Source of the DNA: Gammaproteobacteria bacterium
GTDB taxonomy: Bacteria > Pseudomonadota > Gammaproteobacteria > JABHGC01
Direction: 5' to 3'
Assembly: GCA_027077805.1 (NCBI GenBank)
Contig: JALWTS010000033.1
Location: 62,001-126,000 of the forward strand
Length of the DNA stretch: 64,000 nucleotides
Position 1 is the first letter of the stretch. Each line of letters opens with the position of its first letter. This document shows positions 17,396-27,860 of this stretch, piece after piece. The notes beneath the pieces are model-generated. The model was given only the letters and a program-made list of their open reading frames with translations, did not search any database and was not told the origin of the DNA. A program made the position numbers and the translations under genes.

Positions 17396-17854
17396 ATGGA
17401 GTTTTTGCAACAATTAAATTCTTGGCATTGGTTTAGCTTTGCCATGATTTTAATTATTTTGGAAATGCTGACCCCAGGGGCGTTTTTTTTATGGATGGGG
17501 GTGGGTGCTGGTTTCATTGCTTTATTACTAGTCGTTGCGCCTGATACCACTTGGGAAATGCAATTATTATTATTTTCGGTATTTTCAGTGGCGAGTATTA
17601 GTTTTTGGCGGGTATATTTAGCTAAAAATCCCACTGAAACAGCGGATCCAACCTTAAACAAGCGGGCGAATCAGTATATTGGTCGATTATTTACTTTAGA
17701 AGAACCCATTGTTAATGAACGTGGTCGAGTAAGAGTTGATGATAGCACTTGGACTGTAACGGGTAAGGATTGTCCTGCTCAGACTAAAGTCAGAGTAGTT
17801 GGGGTTGATGGCGTAATGTTAAAAGTAGAAGCGGTTCATGCCAATTCAGATTGA
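17396..17854 (+). CDS. NfeD family protein (short form)
   Basis: A 152-residue short-form NfeD protein with two or three hydrophobic segments in the first 80 residues (WFSFAMILIILEMLTPGAFFLW begins near 12; ATTWEM-LLLLFSVFSVAS follows). A C-terminal OB-fold domain includes NKRANQYIGRLFTLEEPI, GRVRVDDSTWTV and VRVVGVDGVMLKVE. NfeD proteins pair with SPFH proteins and are thought to help organise membrane protein quality control; the gene directly follows qmcA. Its downstream neighbour bioA is convergent. Confidence 0.9.
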   Translation: MEFLQQLNSWHWFSFAMILIILEMLTPGAFFLWMGVGAGFIALLLVVAPDTTWEMQLLLFSVFSVASISFWRVYLAKNPTETADPTLNKRANQYIGRLFTLEEPIVNERGRVRVDDSTWTVTGKDCPAQTKVRVVGVDGVMLKVEAVHANSD

Positions 17855-17901
17855 AATTGTGCAAGGAGAACGTAACGTGCGGTTAGTTTGTTATGAGAAA
17901 C

Positions 17902-19182
17902 CTAAATTTTGGCAATAACTTTAAGCATTGCTTGCGTCAAAGTCTGGATCTCAACTTTGCTGATAATATAAGGTGGCATCACATAAACTAAACGTCCAAA
18001 AGGGCGTACCCAGACCCCATGTTTAACTAATAGAGCTTGTATGGTTTTCATATCGACAGCTTGTTTAAGTTCAACCACGCCAATTGCGCCTAATACTCTT
18101 AGCTCTGCAACTTGTTCAAGTTCTAAACAAGGTGCTAAACCTTGTTGTAATTCTTTGGCTATCATTTGAACATTATTTTGCCAATTAGATTGTAATAATA
18201 ATTGAATACTAGCTAAAGCCACACGACAAGCTAAAGGGTTTGCCATAAAGGTAGGACCATGCATTAGGACATGGGGTGGGTTTTGGCGAATGGCCTGGCT
18301 AATTTTTTCAGTGGTTAAAGTCGCTGCCAAGGTCATATAACCCCCTGTTAAGGCTTTGCCTACACATAAAATATCAGGACTAATATTGGCATATTCACAG
18401 GCAAACAAACGCCCACTACGACCAAAGCCTGTAGCAATTTCATCGGCAATTAATAATACCTGATATTGATCACAAAGTTGGCGTACTTTTGCTAGATAAT
18501 GGGGGGAATAAAAACGCATACCCCCTGCACCTTGTACAATAGGTTCTAAAATTACCGCACAAATATTTTGATGATATTGCTCTAAATATTGTTCCATTGC
18601 CATAATATCTTGACTGACATCCGTTTGATCAAAACCTGCTTGCGGTGCGGCAATAAAATATTGTTGGGCTAAAATTCCTTTAAATAAAGCATGCATACCT
18701 TGCTCTGGATCACAAACTGACATGGCACCAAAAGTATCACCATGATAACCACGTTTTATGGTTAAAAATTTATGCTTATCAGGATAGCCTTGTGATAAGT
18801 AGTATTGAATGGCAATTTTCATGGCAACTTCTACCGATACCGAACCAGAATCAGCAAAAAATACCGATTGTAAGGGTGCTGGGGTAATTTCAATTAAGAT
18901 TTTTGCCAAATCAATCGCAGCTTGATGCGTAAGTCCACCAAACATGACATGGGAAAATTGTGCAATTTGTTGTTGTAGGGCTTGATTTAATACTGGGTGA
19001 TTATAACCATGAATCACTGACCACCAAGATGCCATGCCATCAATTAACGGTTGTCCACCTTCTAAGGTTAAATACACACCTTGGGCCGCCGTTACTTTAA
19101 AAACTGGATGATTCGCACCAATAGCACTGTAAGGATGCCAGATATGTTGTTGATCAAATTGCAAATTGGGGTTAAATTTCAT
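17902..19182 (-). CDS. bioA: adenosylmethionine-8-amino-7-oxononanoate aminotransferase
   Basis: A 426-residue fold-type I PLP aminotransferase that makes 7,8-diaminopelargonate in biotin synthesis, using S-adenosylmethionine as amino donor. The BioA signature is clear: HIWHPYSAIG at the N-terminus, MASWWSVIHGYNHP near 48-61, GYHGDTFGAMSVCDPE near 145-160, ADEIATGFGRSGRLFACEY near 246-264 and the PLP lysine in LCVGKALTGGY. The length is normal. It is separated from the other biotin genes, none of which lie in this window. It is convergent with qmcA-nfeD and divergent from the XRE gene. Confidence 0.95.
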   Translation of the reverse strand: MKFNPNLQFDQQHIWHPYSAIGANHPVFKVTAAQGVYLTLEGGQPLIDGMASWWSVIHGYNHPVLNQALQQQIAQFSHVMFGGLTHQAAIDLAKILIEITPAPLQSVFFADSGSVSVEVAMKIAIQYYLSQGYPDKHKFLTIKRGYHGDTFGAMSVCDPEQGMHALFKGILAQQYFIAAPQAGFDQTDVSQDIMAMEQYLEQYHQNICAVILEPIVQGAGGMRFYSPHYLAKVRQLCDQYQVLLIADEIATGFGRSGRLFACEYANISPDILCVGKALTGGYMTLAATLTTEKISQAIRQNPPHVLMHGPTFMANPLACRVALASIQLLLQSNWQNNVQMIAKELQQGLAPCLELEQVAELRVLGAIGVVELKQAVDMKTIQALLVKHGVWVRPFGRLVYVMPPYIISKVEIQTLTQAMLKVIAKI

Positions 19183-19387
19183 AATAGTATTTTACTATGT
19201 CGCTGTGAAAATAGGTAATTATCCTGAATTTGGGTATAAAGAGGCTTTTTTTATTGAGAAAAATAATCTTACCTATTCAGTTCCTTTAATATATCGATTT
19301 TTTAAGCCAATGGCAGTTCGGTTTGTTGCATAGAATTTGAATATATTTTCTGTGATATAGTATATTGGGTCATTGTTGATTTCCTTG

Positions 19388-19403
19388 ACTACTTATGAGT
19401 AGT
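19388..19403. promoter_or_regulatory. palindromic operator candidate upstream of the XRE gene
   Basis: A perfect 6-bp inverted repeat ACTACT-tatg-AGTAGT centred about 50 bases before the XRE start codon. The shape resembles the C-boxes bound by restriction-modification controller proteins and other small XRE dimers, which would fit autoregulation. The sequence is seen directly; the role is inferred. Confidence 0.45.
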
Positions 19404-19444
19404 GTTATTTTAAACAAACAATAGATTGAGTTCAAGAGATTTAA

Positions 19445-19669
19445 ATGAAAGCTGATGATGTTATTTTAATTGTTGCTAAAAATATTGTACGGTATCGAAA
19501 GGCAAAAAAATTATCACAGGCTTCTTTGGCGAAAGACTCTGGTTTACACAGAGCTTATATTGGTCAAATTGAACGTTGTGAGAAAAGCGTTGGCATTCGA
19601 AATTTGTATAAAATTGCGGTCGCTTTAGAGATTGATATTAAAAAATTTTTTGATGGCGTTGATCATTGA
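19445..19669 (+). CDS. small XRE-family helix-turn-helix regulator
   Basis: A 74-residue protein that is a single HTH_3/XRE domain. The helices are RYRKAKKLSQASLAKDSGL, HRAYIGQIERCEKSVGIRNL and YKIAVALEIDIKKFFDG. It resembles controller proteins of restriction-modification systems, but no methylase or nuclease gene is next to it. AAGAGA lies six bases before the ATG. The divergent neighbour is bioA and metH follows downstream. It probably acts as a dimer on a palindrome, and the inverted repeat at 19388-19403 is a candidate site. Targets are unknown. Confidence 0.85.
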   Translation: MKADDVILIVAKNIVRYRKAKKLSQASLAKDSGLHRAYIGQIERCEKSVGIRNLYKIAVALEIDIKKFFDGVDH

Positions 19670-19677
19670 AATCTAGT

Positions 19678-19713
19678 CGTAAATTAATCCATTTACTTAA
19701 AGGTGAATTTACG
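19678..19713. repeat. inverted repeat between the XRE gene and metH
   Basis: Perfect 8-bp arms (CGTAAATT at 19678-19685, AATTTACG at 19706-19713) separated by 20 bases, starting nine bases after the XRE stop. No T-run follows. It could be a transcript end, a processing site or part of the metH leader. Confidence 0.35.
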
Positions 19714-19784
19714 GATAATACAAGTTAATCATATTCAAGCTATTAAAACTGTGTATTTGAATGAAATCATGGAGTAATATATTT

Positions 19785-22700
19785 ATGACCGATCACCACC
19801 GCATTGCCAAATTTTATCAATTATTGCAAGAAAAGATTTTAATTCTCGATGGGGCAATGGGGACAATGATCCAGCAATATAAGCTGGAAGAAGCGGATTA
19901 TCGAGGCGAATTGTTTAAAAATCACCCCATTGATTTAAAAGGTAATAATGATATTTTGTCATTAACTCATCCTAAGATTATTACCGAAGTTCATCAAGCG
20001 TATTTGGATGTTGGCGTCGATATTATTGAAACCAATACTTTTAATGCGACAGCGGTCTCTTTAGCCGAATATGGGGTAGAGGATCAGGCGTATGAAATCA
20101 ATTATCAATCGGCACAATTAGCACGGCAAGCAGCGGATCACTATAGTACCGATGAGCAACCTAGATTTGTGGCAGGAATTATTGGTCCTACGAAATATAC
20201 TTTATCCGTATCGCCCGATGTGGAACGCCCAGATTATCGTAATATTAGCTTTGAGCAATTAGCCCAAAGTTATGAGCAAGCCTTAAAAGCCTTGATTGCA
20301 GGTGGGATTGATATTATTTTGGTCGAAACCATTTTTGATACCTTAAATTGTAAAGTGGCTTTATATGTGATTGAACAGGTGTTTGAGCAACAAGGCTTGA
20401 AACTACCTGTGATGATTTCAGGGACGATCACCGACGCCTCAGGACGCTTATTATCAGGTCAAACCCCAGAAGCCTTTTGGAATTCCGTCTCACATATTCA
20501 ACCGGTGAGTTTGGGTTTTAACTGTGCTTTAGGAGCAAAAACCTTATATCCTTATGTAGCAGAAGTATCTCCTAAAGTAAATACTTATATTAGTGTGCAT
20601 CCCAATGCGGGTTTGCCCAATGAATTTGGCGAGTATGATGAAACGCCTGATGATATGGCCGAGCAATTACAAGAATTTGCCCAAGATGGTTTGGTGAATA
20701 TTGTGGGGGGATGTTGTGGCTCTACCCCTGAACATATTGCGAAAATTGCGGAAACTGTTCGAGCTTATCCTAGACGTAGCATTCCTGAGGTAGCAATACA
20801 ATGCCGTTTAAGTGGTTTAGAGCCTTTAAATATTGATAATGATACTATGTTTGTCAATATTGGCGAACGGACGAATGTGACTGGTTCGGCTCGTTTTGCT
20901 CGTTTAATTAAAGAACAAGATTATGAAACGGCCTTAGATGTTGCCAGAGATCAAGTCGAAAATGGGGCTCAGATGATTGACATCAATCTGGATGAAGGCA
21001 TGTTAGATTCGACAGCAGAAATGGTAAAATTTTTGCAGTTAATTGCCAGTGAACCGAATATTAGTCGAGTGCCCATTGTGATTGATTCCTCTAAGTGGGA
21101 AGTGATTGAAGCGGGTTTGCAATGTATTCAAGGCAAAGGCGTAGTCAATTCTATTAGTCTTAAAGAAGGCGAAGCCAAGTTTATTGAACAAGCCAAAAAA
21201 GTTCGTCAATATGGGGCGGCGGTGATTGTCATGGCATTTGATGAAACAGGACAAGCCGATAGCAAACAACGTAAAGTCGATATTTGCCAACGTTCTTATG
21301 ATATTTTAGTCAATCAAGTCGGTTTTCCGCCTGAGGATATTATTTTTGATCCCAATATTTTTGCCGTTGCTACCGGTTTATCTGAACATAATCGTTATGC
21401 CTTAGATTTTATTGAAGCCACTGAAATCATTAAACAAACTTTACCCTATGCTAAAGTCAGTGGCGGGGTGAGTAATATTTCCTTTTCATTTCGAGGCAAT
21501 CATGTGATTCGTGAAGAAATCCATTCGGCATTTTTATATCATGCGATTAAAGCAGGTATGGATATGGGTATTGTGAACGCAGGGCAATTAACCGTTTATG
21601 AGGATGTGCCTAAAGATAATTTGCAACGCATTGAAGATGTCTTATTTAATCGCCGTGAGGATGCCACGGATAGACTTTTAGAACTGGCCGAACAATTAAA
21701 AGGCAAATCCAGCCAAAAACAACAGGATTTAGCTTGGCGTGAACAAGCTATCAATCAACGCTTAAACCATGCGTTAGTGCAAGGCATTGCTACTTATATT
21801 GAACAAGATACCGAAGAAGCACGACAACAATATCCCCATCCTGTGGAAGTGATTGAAGGCCCATTAATGGATGCTATGAATGTGGTAGGGGATTTATTTG
21901 GTGATGGGAAAATGTTTTTACCCCAAGTAGTGAAATCGGCACGAGTAATGAAACAAGCAGTTGCTTATTTAATTCCGTTTATTGAAGCAGAAAAAGGCGA
22001 AGGTGTCAGTAGCAAAGGCAAAATTTTAATGGCAACGGTGAAAGGCGATGTCCACGATATTGGCAAAAATATTGTGGCAGTAGTGTTGCAATGTAATGGT
22101 TATGAAGTCATTGATCTTGGGGTAATGGTGCCATGCGATAAAATTTTAGCCGAAGCCAAACAACATCAAGTTAATATTATCGGCTTAAGTGGTTTAATTA
22201 CGCCATCGTTAGAAGAAATGGTAGTCGTTGCGAAAACGATGGAAAAACAAGGCTTTGAATTGCCATTATTAATTGGTGGTGCGACTACTTCAAAAGTGCA
22301 TACGGCAGTAAAAATTGCCCCTAATTATTCGCAGGATGTGATTTATGTGACCGATGCGTCTCGTAGTGTGGGTGTGGTGAGTAATTTATTAAACAAAACT
22401 AAAAAGCCTGATTATGCCGCAGAAATTAAACAAGATTATCAACAAATCCGAGAACGCCATCAACAAAAAAAATCTAACCAACGCCGTTATAGTATTGAGC
22501 AAGCTAGAGAGCATGGCTTAAAGATTGATTGGGCTAACTATACACCACCCAAACCGAAACAGTTAGGCATTCAAACCTTTATTGATTATGACATGACAGT
22601 ATTGATTGATAGAATTGATTGGACACCCTTTTTTCAATCTTGGGAATTAGCAGGACGATTTCCTGCGATTTTACAGGATGACGTAGTGGGCAAAGCGGCA

Positions 22701-23453
22701 CGTGATCTTTATGCGGATGCTCAAGTGATGCTAGATAAAATAATGCAAGAAAAATGGTTGCAAGCCAATATGGTGATTGCTTTGTTTCCTGCGAATCGAG
22801 TGGGTGATGATATAGAAATTTATGAAGATGATACTAGAACTAAGGTGATGAGCAAGGTTTATAGTTTACGCCAACAAGCCATGAAAGCGTCTAATCGTTT
22901 TAATTATGCCTTAGCCGATTTTATTGCCCCTAAAGCATTAAACATTGCAGATTATATTGGTGGATTTGCGGTAACCGCAGGGATTGGGATTGAACAGGCT
23001 TTAGCTAAATTTCCCAGTACCGATGATTATAATCGTATTTTATTAAAAGCCTTAGCGGATCGTTTAGCCGAAGCCTTGGCTGAACACTGTCATGAACGTG
23101 TTCGGAAAGAATGGTGGGGTTATGCCCAAGCGGAACAATTTGACAATGAACAATTGATTGCCGAAAAATATCAAGGCATTCGTCCTGCTCCTGGTTATGC
23201 GGCTTGTCCTGATCATAGTGCCAAAAATGATTTGTTTGCATGGTTAGGTGCGGATAAAATTGGCATGAGTTTAACTGAAAGTTGTGCCATGTTGCCAACG
23301 GCATCCGTTAGCGGTTATTATTTTTCTCATCCACAATCTTGCTATTTTTCAGTGGGGAAGATTTCTAAGGATCAAGTGCAAGATTATGCAAAACGTAAGG
23401 GCGTGAGTCAGGAAGTGGTGGAGCAGTGCTTGGTGTCGGTGTTGAATTATTAG
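19785..23453 (+). CDS. metH: cobalamin-dependent methionine synthase
   Basis: A 1222-residue four-module MetH that transfers methyl from methyltetrahydrofolate to homocysteine through cobalamin. The homocysteine domain (1-330) carries the zinc ligands C247 and C310-C311 (NCALG, GGCCGST). The folate domain (about 360-620) begins [11 protein letters not shown]. The B12 module (about 650-900) has the cobalt ligand H757 in DVHDIGKN. The reactivation domain (about 900-1222) ends [12 protein letters not shown]...[15 protein letters not shown]. The ATG at 19785 is chosen over one at 19761 because a GGAG site lies about 10 bases upstream of it. It converges on rsmE-metF-sahH-metK, completing the methyl cycle. 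No cobalamin riboswitch is visible upstream. Confidence 0.97.
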   Translation: MTDHHRIAKFYQLLQEKILILDGAMGTMIQQYKLEEADYRGELFKNHPIDLKGNNDILSLTHPKIITEVHQAYLDVGVDIIETNTFNATAVSLAEYGVEDQAYEINYQSAQLARQAADHYSTDEQPRFVAGIIGPTKYTLSVSPDVERPDYRNISFEQLAQSYEQALKALIAGGIDIILVETIFDTLNCKVALYVIEQVFEQQGLKLPVMISGTITDASGRLLSGQTPEAFWNSVSHIQPVSLGFNCALGAKTLYPYVAEVSPKVNTYISVHPNAGLPNEFGEYDETPDDMAEQLQEFAQDGLVNIVGGCCGSTPEHIAKIAETVRAYPRRSIPEVAIQCRLSGLEPLNIDNDTMFVNIGERTNVTGSARFARLIKEQDYETALDVARDQVENGAQMIDINLDEGMLDSTAEMVKFLQLIASEPNISRVPIVIDSSKWEVIEAGLQCIQGKGVVNSISLKEGEAKFIEQAKKVRQYGAAVIVMAFDETGQADSKQRKVDICQRSYDILVNQVGFPPEDIIFDPNIFAVATGLSEHNRYALDFIEATEIIKQTLPYAKVSGGVSNISFSFRGNHVIREEIHSAFLYHAIKAGMDMGIVNAGQLTVYEDVPKDNLQRIEDVLFNRREDATDRLLELAEQLKGKSSQKQQDLAWREQAINQRLNHALVQGIATYIEQDTEEARQQYPHPVEVIEGPLMDAMNVVGDLFGDGKMFLPQVVKSARVMKQAVAYLIPFIEAEKGEGVSSKGKILMATVKGDVHDIGKNIVAVVLQCNGYEVIDLGVMVPCDKILAEAKQHQVNIIGLSGLITPSLEEMVVVAKTMEKQGFELPLLIGGATTSKVHTAVKIAPNYSQDVIYVTDASRSVGVVSNLLNKTKKPDYAAEIKQDYQQIRERHQQKKSNQRRYSIEQAREHGLKIDWANYTPPKPKQLGIQTFIDYDMTVLIDRIDWTPFFQSWELAGRFPAILQDDVVGKAARDLYADAQVMLDKIMQEKWLQANMVIALFPANRVGDDIEIYEDDTRTKVMSKVYSLRQQAMKASNRFNYALADFIAPKALNIADYIGGFAVTAGIGIEQALAKFPSTDDYNRILLKALADRLAEALAEHCHERVRKEWWGYAQAEQFDNEQLIAEKYQGIRPAPGYAACPDHSAKNDLFAWLGADKIGMSLTESCAMLPTASVSGYYFSHPQSCYFSVGKISKDQVQDYAKRKGVSQEVVEQCLVSVLNY

Positions 23454-23627
23454 CGTAGCTATGAAAAAAGACGCTATTATTGATAGAATAGTCCATTTGA
23501 ATAGAAAAAAAACAAGTATATTTTTCTGTTTTATGTCGAACTCAGGTCAAATATTGTTCAATATCACTAGCAACCGTATTTTCAATTATAGTAATCATCT
23601 TAAGATAATAATGTAAGCAATGATTTT

Positions 23628-24386
23628 TCAACCCAAATCTCCCCACAATAACTGCAAACAACTTAACACTGTTACAGTTGCGGTTTCAGTTCTTAAAACT
23701 CTTGGACCTAGTTTAATGGCAGTAAACCCTGATTGCTGAATTTGTTGAATCTCATTATCATTAAAACCCCCTTCCGCACCAATTAATACCTCAATGGCTT
23801 GATTGGTATTGACTGGCAGTGTTTTTAAACTATAACTAGCATCAGGCTGAAAAAATAGGCGTAAGTTATTTGAATTAGAATTAGACGGCTTAAGATAATC
23901 TGTTAATGCCGTAATGGGCTGAATTTGGGGCATATAATTACGTCCTGATTGTTCACAGGCGGAAATCATCACTTGTTGCCAATGGGCTAGTTTGGATTGT
24001 TGACGCTGAGTCGATAAGTGCAAATTACAATAGTGACTGCTTAAGGGAACAATTTCAGTTACTCCAAGTTCGACACTTTTTTGTATCACATAATCCATGC
24101 GTTGATTGCGAGAGATAACTTGGGCTAAACGAATGTTTAAGGGGCTTTCGTTTTCAGTCGTGATCGCTTTTGTAATAGTAACTTGAGCTTGTTTAGGATT
24201 GGCAACTTCAATTATGGCATGATACTCATGACCACCGCCATCAAATAAACGTAACGTAGCTTGTGGTTTTAAACGTAATACTCGACAGCAGTAATGGCTG
24301 GTTTTAGTATCTAGGGTGATGGTTTGGTTTAAGGTGAGGTTAGGGCAGTAGATTCTTGGGATTCGCATGGGTTTAGGCATTGGCAT
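23628..24386 (-). CDS. rsmE: 16S rRNA (uracil1498-N3)-methyltransferase
   Basis: A 252-residue RsmE, a SPOUT-family enzyme that methylates N3 of U1498 in 16S rRNA using S-adenosylmethionine. Family features include the N-terminal MRIPRIY with PUA-like domain, QVISRNQRMDYVIQKSVELGVTEIVPL near 110-136, SACEQSGRNYMPQI near 165, and the knotted C-terminal motif IGAEGGFNDNEI followed by LGPRVLRTETA. Three in-frame ATG codons (24386, 24380, 24368) could start it; homologues usually begin at the third. It lies 44 bases downstream of metF and may be co-transcribed with the methyl-cycle genes. Confidence 0.94.
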   Translation of the reverse strand: MPMPKPMRIPRIYCPNLTLNQTITLDTKTSHYCCRVLRLKPQATLRLFDGGGHEYHAIIEVANPKQAQVTITKAITTENESPLNIRLAQVISRNQRMDYVIQKSVELGVTEIVPLSSHYCNLHLSTQRQQSKLAHWQQVMISACEQSGRNYMPQIQPITALTDYLKPSNSNSNNLRLFFQPDASYSLKTLPVNTNQAIEVLIGAEGGFNDNEIQQIQQSGFTAIKLGPRVLRTETATVTVLSCLQLLWGDLG

Positions 24387-24430
24387 AGATATTTCAATGG
24401 GTAACTTGATTAAGTTCTAAAAAACTTCAC

Positions 24431-25270
24431 CTAAAACAAAACCACATCCAATTGCCGACAAATCGTAATCGTCGGTTCAGTTTTATTCATAGTGTAAAAA
24501 TGTAAGCCTGTTGTCCCTTGTTGCCGTAAGGTTTGACAGAGTTGCGTTACTACTTCTAAGCCAAATTGCTGAATGCTTTGCATATCATCACCATAACCTT
24601 CTAAACGTCGCCGAATCCAGCGAGGAATTTCCGCCCCACAAATATCAGAAAAACGGGAAAGTTGGGTATAGTTGGTAATTGGCATAATGCCGGGGATAAT
24701 CGGAATGTCAATGCCTAGTTTTTGACAGTCATCTAATAAACGAAAATAGGCATCAGGATTAAAAAAATATTGGGTAATCGCACTATTGGCACCGGCATCA
24801 ACTTTACGTTTAAAATTTTTTAAATCGCTTTGTAAATTTGGGGCTTGTGGATGTGCTTCTGGATACACAGCGACTTCAATATGAAAATGTTCCCCCGTTT
24901 GTTCTCGAATAAAACTCACTAATTCATTGGCATACCGAAATTCACCCATTTCTACCGTACCTGACGGAATATCACCACGCAAGGCAACGATTCGCCGAAT
25001 ATTTTGTTGTTGGTAGCGTTGAATAATATTGGCAACATTGTTTTTAGTTGAAGCGATACAGGATAAATGTGGAGCAGTTTCTATTTTCGTTTGGGCTTGG
25101 GTGTCTATGACTAAATCATAGGTTAAATCACGGGTTGAACCGCCGGCACCAAAGGTTATTGAAAAAAACTCGGGCTTTAGTTGAGCTAATTGTTGCCGAG
25201 TTTGGGCCAAGTTGGTTTGACCGTTTTCGGTTTTTGGCGGGAAAAATTCAAAGCTTAAATTAATTGACAT
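24431..25270 (-). CDS. metF: 5,10-methylenetetrahydrofolate reductase
   Basis: A 279-residue FAD-dependent MTHFR, supplying methyltetrahydrofolate to methionine synthase. Typical motifs are the N-terminal LSFEFFPPKT, FSITFGAGGSTRD near 46-58, the RRIVALRGDIP segment, EVAVYPEAHPQAP and KVDAGANSAITQYFFNPDAYFRL. The ATG at 25270 is preferred because an AGGA ribosome site sits seven bases before it and homologues begin MSIN-LSFEFFPPK; an upstream start would include a hairpin in the coding region. It is the third gene of metK-sahH-metF. Confidence 0.95.
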   Translation of the reverse strand: MSINLSFEFFPPKTENGQTNLAQTRQQLAQLKPEFFSITFGAGGSTRDLTYDLVIDTQAQTKIETAPHLSCIASTKNNVANIIQRYQQQNIRRIVALRGDIPSGTVEMGEFRYANELVSFIREQTGEHFHIEVAVYPEAHPQAPNLQSDLKNFKRKVDAGANSAITQYFFNPDAYFRLLDDCQKLGIDIPIIPGIMPITNYTQLSRFSDICGAEIPRWIRRRLEGYGDDMQSIQQFGLEVVTQLCQTLRQQGTTGLHFYTMNKTEPTITICRQLDVVLF

Positions 25271-25282
25271 GGTGTATCCTGG

Positions 25283-25307
25283 CAAGCCCATGTTTTGCAC
25301 GGGCTTG
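25283..25307 (-). promoter_or_regulatory. hairpin in the sahH-metF spacer
   Basis: Perfect 7-bp GC-rich arms (25283-25289 and 25301-25307, 11-base loop) in the 44-base gap between sahH and metF, ending 13 bases upstream of the metF ATG. No T-run follows, so it is more likely an mRNA-stability or translation-modulating structure than a terminator. It does not match the SAH or SAM riboswitch cores that I know. Confidence 0.35.
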
Positions 25308-25314
25308 AGAATGA

Positions 25315-26628
25315 TTAATAACGATAATGGTCAGGCTTATAAGGGCCTTCTACTGGAATTTTTAAGTAGTCAGATTGAGTTTGGGTTAATACGGTAAGAT
25401 CAGCCCCAAGTTTTTGTAAATGTAATCTAGCCACTTTTTCATCCAAATGTTTCGGCAAGACATAGACTTTTTTGCTATATTTATCGGCTTGTTGCCATAA
25501 TTCAATTTGAGCTAACACTTGGTTAGTAAAAGAATTGGACATCACAAAGCTGGGATGACCTGTGGCACAACCTAAGTTTACCAATCGACCTTCGGCTAAT
25601 ACGATTAAACGTTTATTATCTGGAAAAATCACATGATCCACTTGCGGTTTAATATTTTCCCATTGATATTGACGTAAAGAGGCAATATCAATTTCAGAAT
25701 CAAAATGACCAATATTACCGATAATTGCCTGGTCTTTCATGGCTAGCATATGCTTATGAGTAATCACATTGATATTACCTGTAGCGGTAACAAAAATATC
25801 AGCTTTTGAAGCCGCTTGTTCCATTGTAACGACTCGATAACCTTCCATGGCCGCTTGTAAGGCACAAATTGGATCAATTTCAGAAATCCAAACGGTGGCA
25901 CCTAACGCACGCAATGATTGGGCACAGCCTTTACCGACATCCCCATAACCTAAGACCATAGCAATTTTACCTGCAACCATAACATCGGTAGCACGTTTAA
26001 TTCCATCGACTAAGGATTCACGACAGCCATAAAGATTATCGAATTTAGATTTGGTGACGGAATCATTGACATTAATGGCAGGGACTTTTAAGCTGCCTTC
26101 TTCCATCATTTCGTATAAACGATGCACCCCTGTGGTGGTTTCTTCGGAAAGTCCTTTGACATCCTCTAATAATTTTGGATATTTTTCGTGCATGATTTGG
26201 GTTAAATCGCCACCATCATCCAAAATTAAATTAGGTCGCCAGTGATTGGGACCGAAAATGGTTTGTTCAATACACCACCAAAATTCTTCTTCGCTTTCAC
26301 CTTTCCAAGCAAAGACAGGAATGTTTTGATCGGCAATGGCAGCCGCCGCATGATCTTGGGTTGAAAAAATATTACACGAAGACCATCGAACTTCGGCACC
26401 TAAGGCAATTAAAGTTTCAATGAGTACGGCTGTTTGAATGGTCATATGCAAACAACCTGCAATTTTCGCACCTTTTAAGGGTTGTTGGTTTTGATATTCC
26501 TTACGAATCGCCATTAATCCTGGCATTTCAGTTTCGGCAATGCGAATTTCTTTATGACCCCAGTCGGCTTGGCTAATATCAGCAACTTTATAATCAGGGC
26601 TTAGGTTTTCTGCAACTTCAGTACTCAT
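25315..26628 (-). CDS. sahH: adenosylhomocysteinase
   Basis: A 437-residue S-adenosylhomocysteine hydrolase that splits SAH into adenosine and homocysteine using bound NAD. Signatures are [15 protein letters not shown] near 59-73, [16 protein letters not shown] near 83-98, [21 protein letters not shown] near 165-185, the NAD loop [19 protein letters not shown] near 225-243 and the C-terminal KPDHYRY found in essentially all SahH. The ATG overlaps the metK stop (ATGA), so translation is coupled. It removes the product inhibitor of methyltransferases and feeds MetH. Confidence 0.97.
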   Translation of the reverse strand: MSTEVAENLSPDYKVADISQADWGHKEIRIAETEMPGLMAIRKEYQNQQPLKGAKIAGCLHMTIQTAVLIETLIALGAEVRWSSCNIFSTQDHAAAAIADQNIPVFAWKGESEEEFWWCIEQTIFGPNHWRPNLILDDGGDLTQIMHEKYPKLLEDVKGLSEETTTGVHRLYEMMEEGSLKVPAINVNDSVTKSKFDNLYGCRESLVDGIKRATDVMVAGKIAMVLGYGDVGKGCAQSLRALGATVWISEIDPICALQAAMEGYRVVTMEQAASKADIFVTATGNINVITHKHMLAMKDQAIIGNIGHFDSEIDIASLRQYQWENIKPQVDHVIFPDNKRLIVLAEGRLVNLGCATGHPSFVMSNSFTNQVLAQIELWQQADKYSKKVYVLPKHLDEKVARLHLQKLGADLTVLTQTQSDYLKIPVEGPYKPDHYRY

Positions 26629-27779
26629 AATGATTCCTTTAATAATTCAACTTTATCGGTTTGTTCCCAACTAAATTCAGGTTCATTGCGACCAAAATGC
26701 CCATAACTGGCCGTGTTACGATAAATGGGACGCAGTAGATTTAACATAGTGATTAAACCTTTGGGACGTAGATCAAAATGTTCACGGATTAATGAGACTA
26801 AGCGTTGATCCTCTAATTTGCCTGTACCAAACGTATTCACACTAACCGAGGTTGGTTCTGCCACACCGATGGCATAAGAAATTTGAATTTCACAACGATC
26901 CGCTAAACCTGCGGCGACAATGTTTTTAGCAACGTAACGTGCGGCATAGGCAGCGGAGCGATCGACCTTAGACGGATCTTTTCCGGAGAAACAGCCTCCT
27001 CCGTGTCGCGCCATACCCCCATAAGTATCCACAATAATTTTACGCCCCGTTAAACCACAATCACCCACAGGGCCTCCAATCACAAAACGACCCGTCGGAT
27101 TAATCCAATATTTAGTATTTTGGTCTAACCATTGTGAGGGCAGTACATGTTTGATAATGGATTCCATGACTGCTTCTTCTAAGTCTTTAGGACTAATATC
27201 CGGATCATGTTGTGTGGATAATACGACTGTTTCAATGCCGACAGCTTGATTATTTTCATAACGAAAGCTGACTTGGCTTTTGGCATCGGGACGTAGCCAA
27301 GGCAAGGTGCCATTTTTTCTAAGTTCGGCTTGATGTTGTACTAAACGATGGGCATAAGTAATGGGTGCTGGCATTAGCACATCTGTTTCATTACTGGCAT
27401 AACCAAACATTAAGCCTTGATCACCTGCCCCTTGTTCATGTGCTTCGGCTTCATCAACACCCATAGCAATATCGGCGGATTGTTTGCCAACCGCAGAAAT
27501 TACGGCACAAGTGTCACTATCAAAACCAATATCAGTATGATTATAACCAATATCCTTAATGGTTTGGCGGACAATTTCTTCAAAATCTACCCAAGCGGAG
27601 GTAGTAATTTCACCCGCAATTAATACCATTCCAGTCTTCACTAAAGTTTCACAAGCTACTCTAGCTTTTGGGTCTTGGGTGAGTAGTGCGTCTAAGATGG
27701 CATCTGATATTTGATCCGCCACTTTATCGGGATGACCTTCTGAAACCGATTCAGACGTAAAAATTAAATTATTTGACAT
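26625..27779 (-). CDS. metK: S-adenosylmethionine synthetase
   Basis: A 384-residue MetK, the same length as the E. coli enzyme. It makes S-adenosylmethionine from methionine and ATP in the cytosol. The three domains carry [21 protein letters not shown] at the N-terminus, [12 protein letters not shown] near 117-128, the [21 protein letters not shown] segment and [19 protein letters not shown] near 262-280. The ATG at 27779 gives the family length and removes 15 unsupported N-terminal residues. It is the first gene of the metK-sahH-metF cluster. No SAM riboswitch is visible in the 81-base gap to the divergent gene. Confidence 0.97.
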   Translation of the reverse strand: MSNNLIFTSESVSEGHPDKVADQISDAILDALLTQDPKARVACETLVKTGMVLIAGEITTSAWVDFEEIVRQTIKDIGYNHTDIGFDSDTCAVISAVGKQSADIAMGVDEAEAHEQGAGDQGLMFGYASNETDVLMPAPITYAHRLVQHQAELRKNGTLPWLRPDAKSQVSFRYENNQAVGIETVVLSTQHDPDISPKDLEEAVMESIIKHVLPSQWLDQNTKYWINPTGRFVIGGPVGDCGLTGRKIIVDTYGGMARHGGGCFSGKDPSKVDRSAAYAARYVAKNIVAAGLADRCEIQISYAIGVAEPTSVSVNTFGTGKLEDQRLVSLIREHFDLRPKGLITMLNLLRPIYRNTASYGHFGRNEPEFSWEQTDKVELLKESL

Positions 27780-27860
27780 AGGTAAACCATTTTTCCAATT
27801 GAGTAATTTAAGATAAACTAGCATGATTATTCTAGCAGTTTTTAAAAATGAGAGTGAAAT

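Noticed and set aside
23454-23627. Terminator for the convergent metH and rsmE genes
   Set aside because: Only 5-bp stems without T-runs are visible in this gap; nothing there is strong enough to report.
27780-27860. SAM riboswitch upstream of metK
   Set aside because: The gap is only 81 bases, is AT-rich, and has neither the helices nor a terminator expected for SAM-I, SAM-II or SAM/SAH types.
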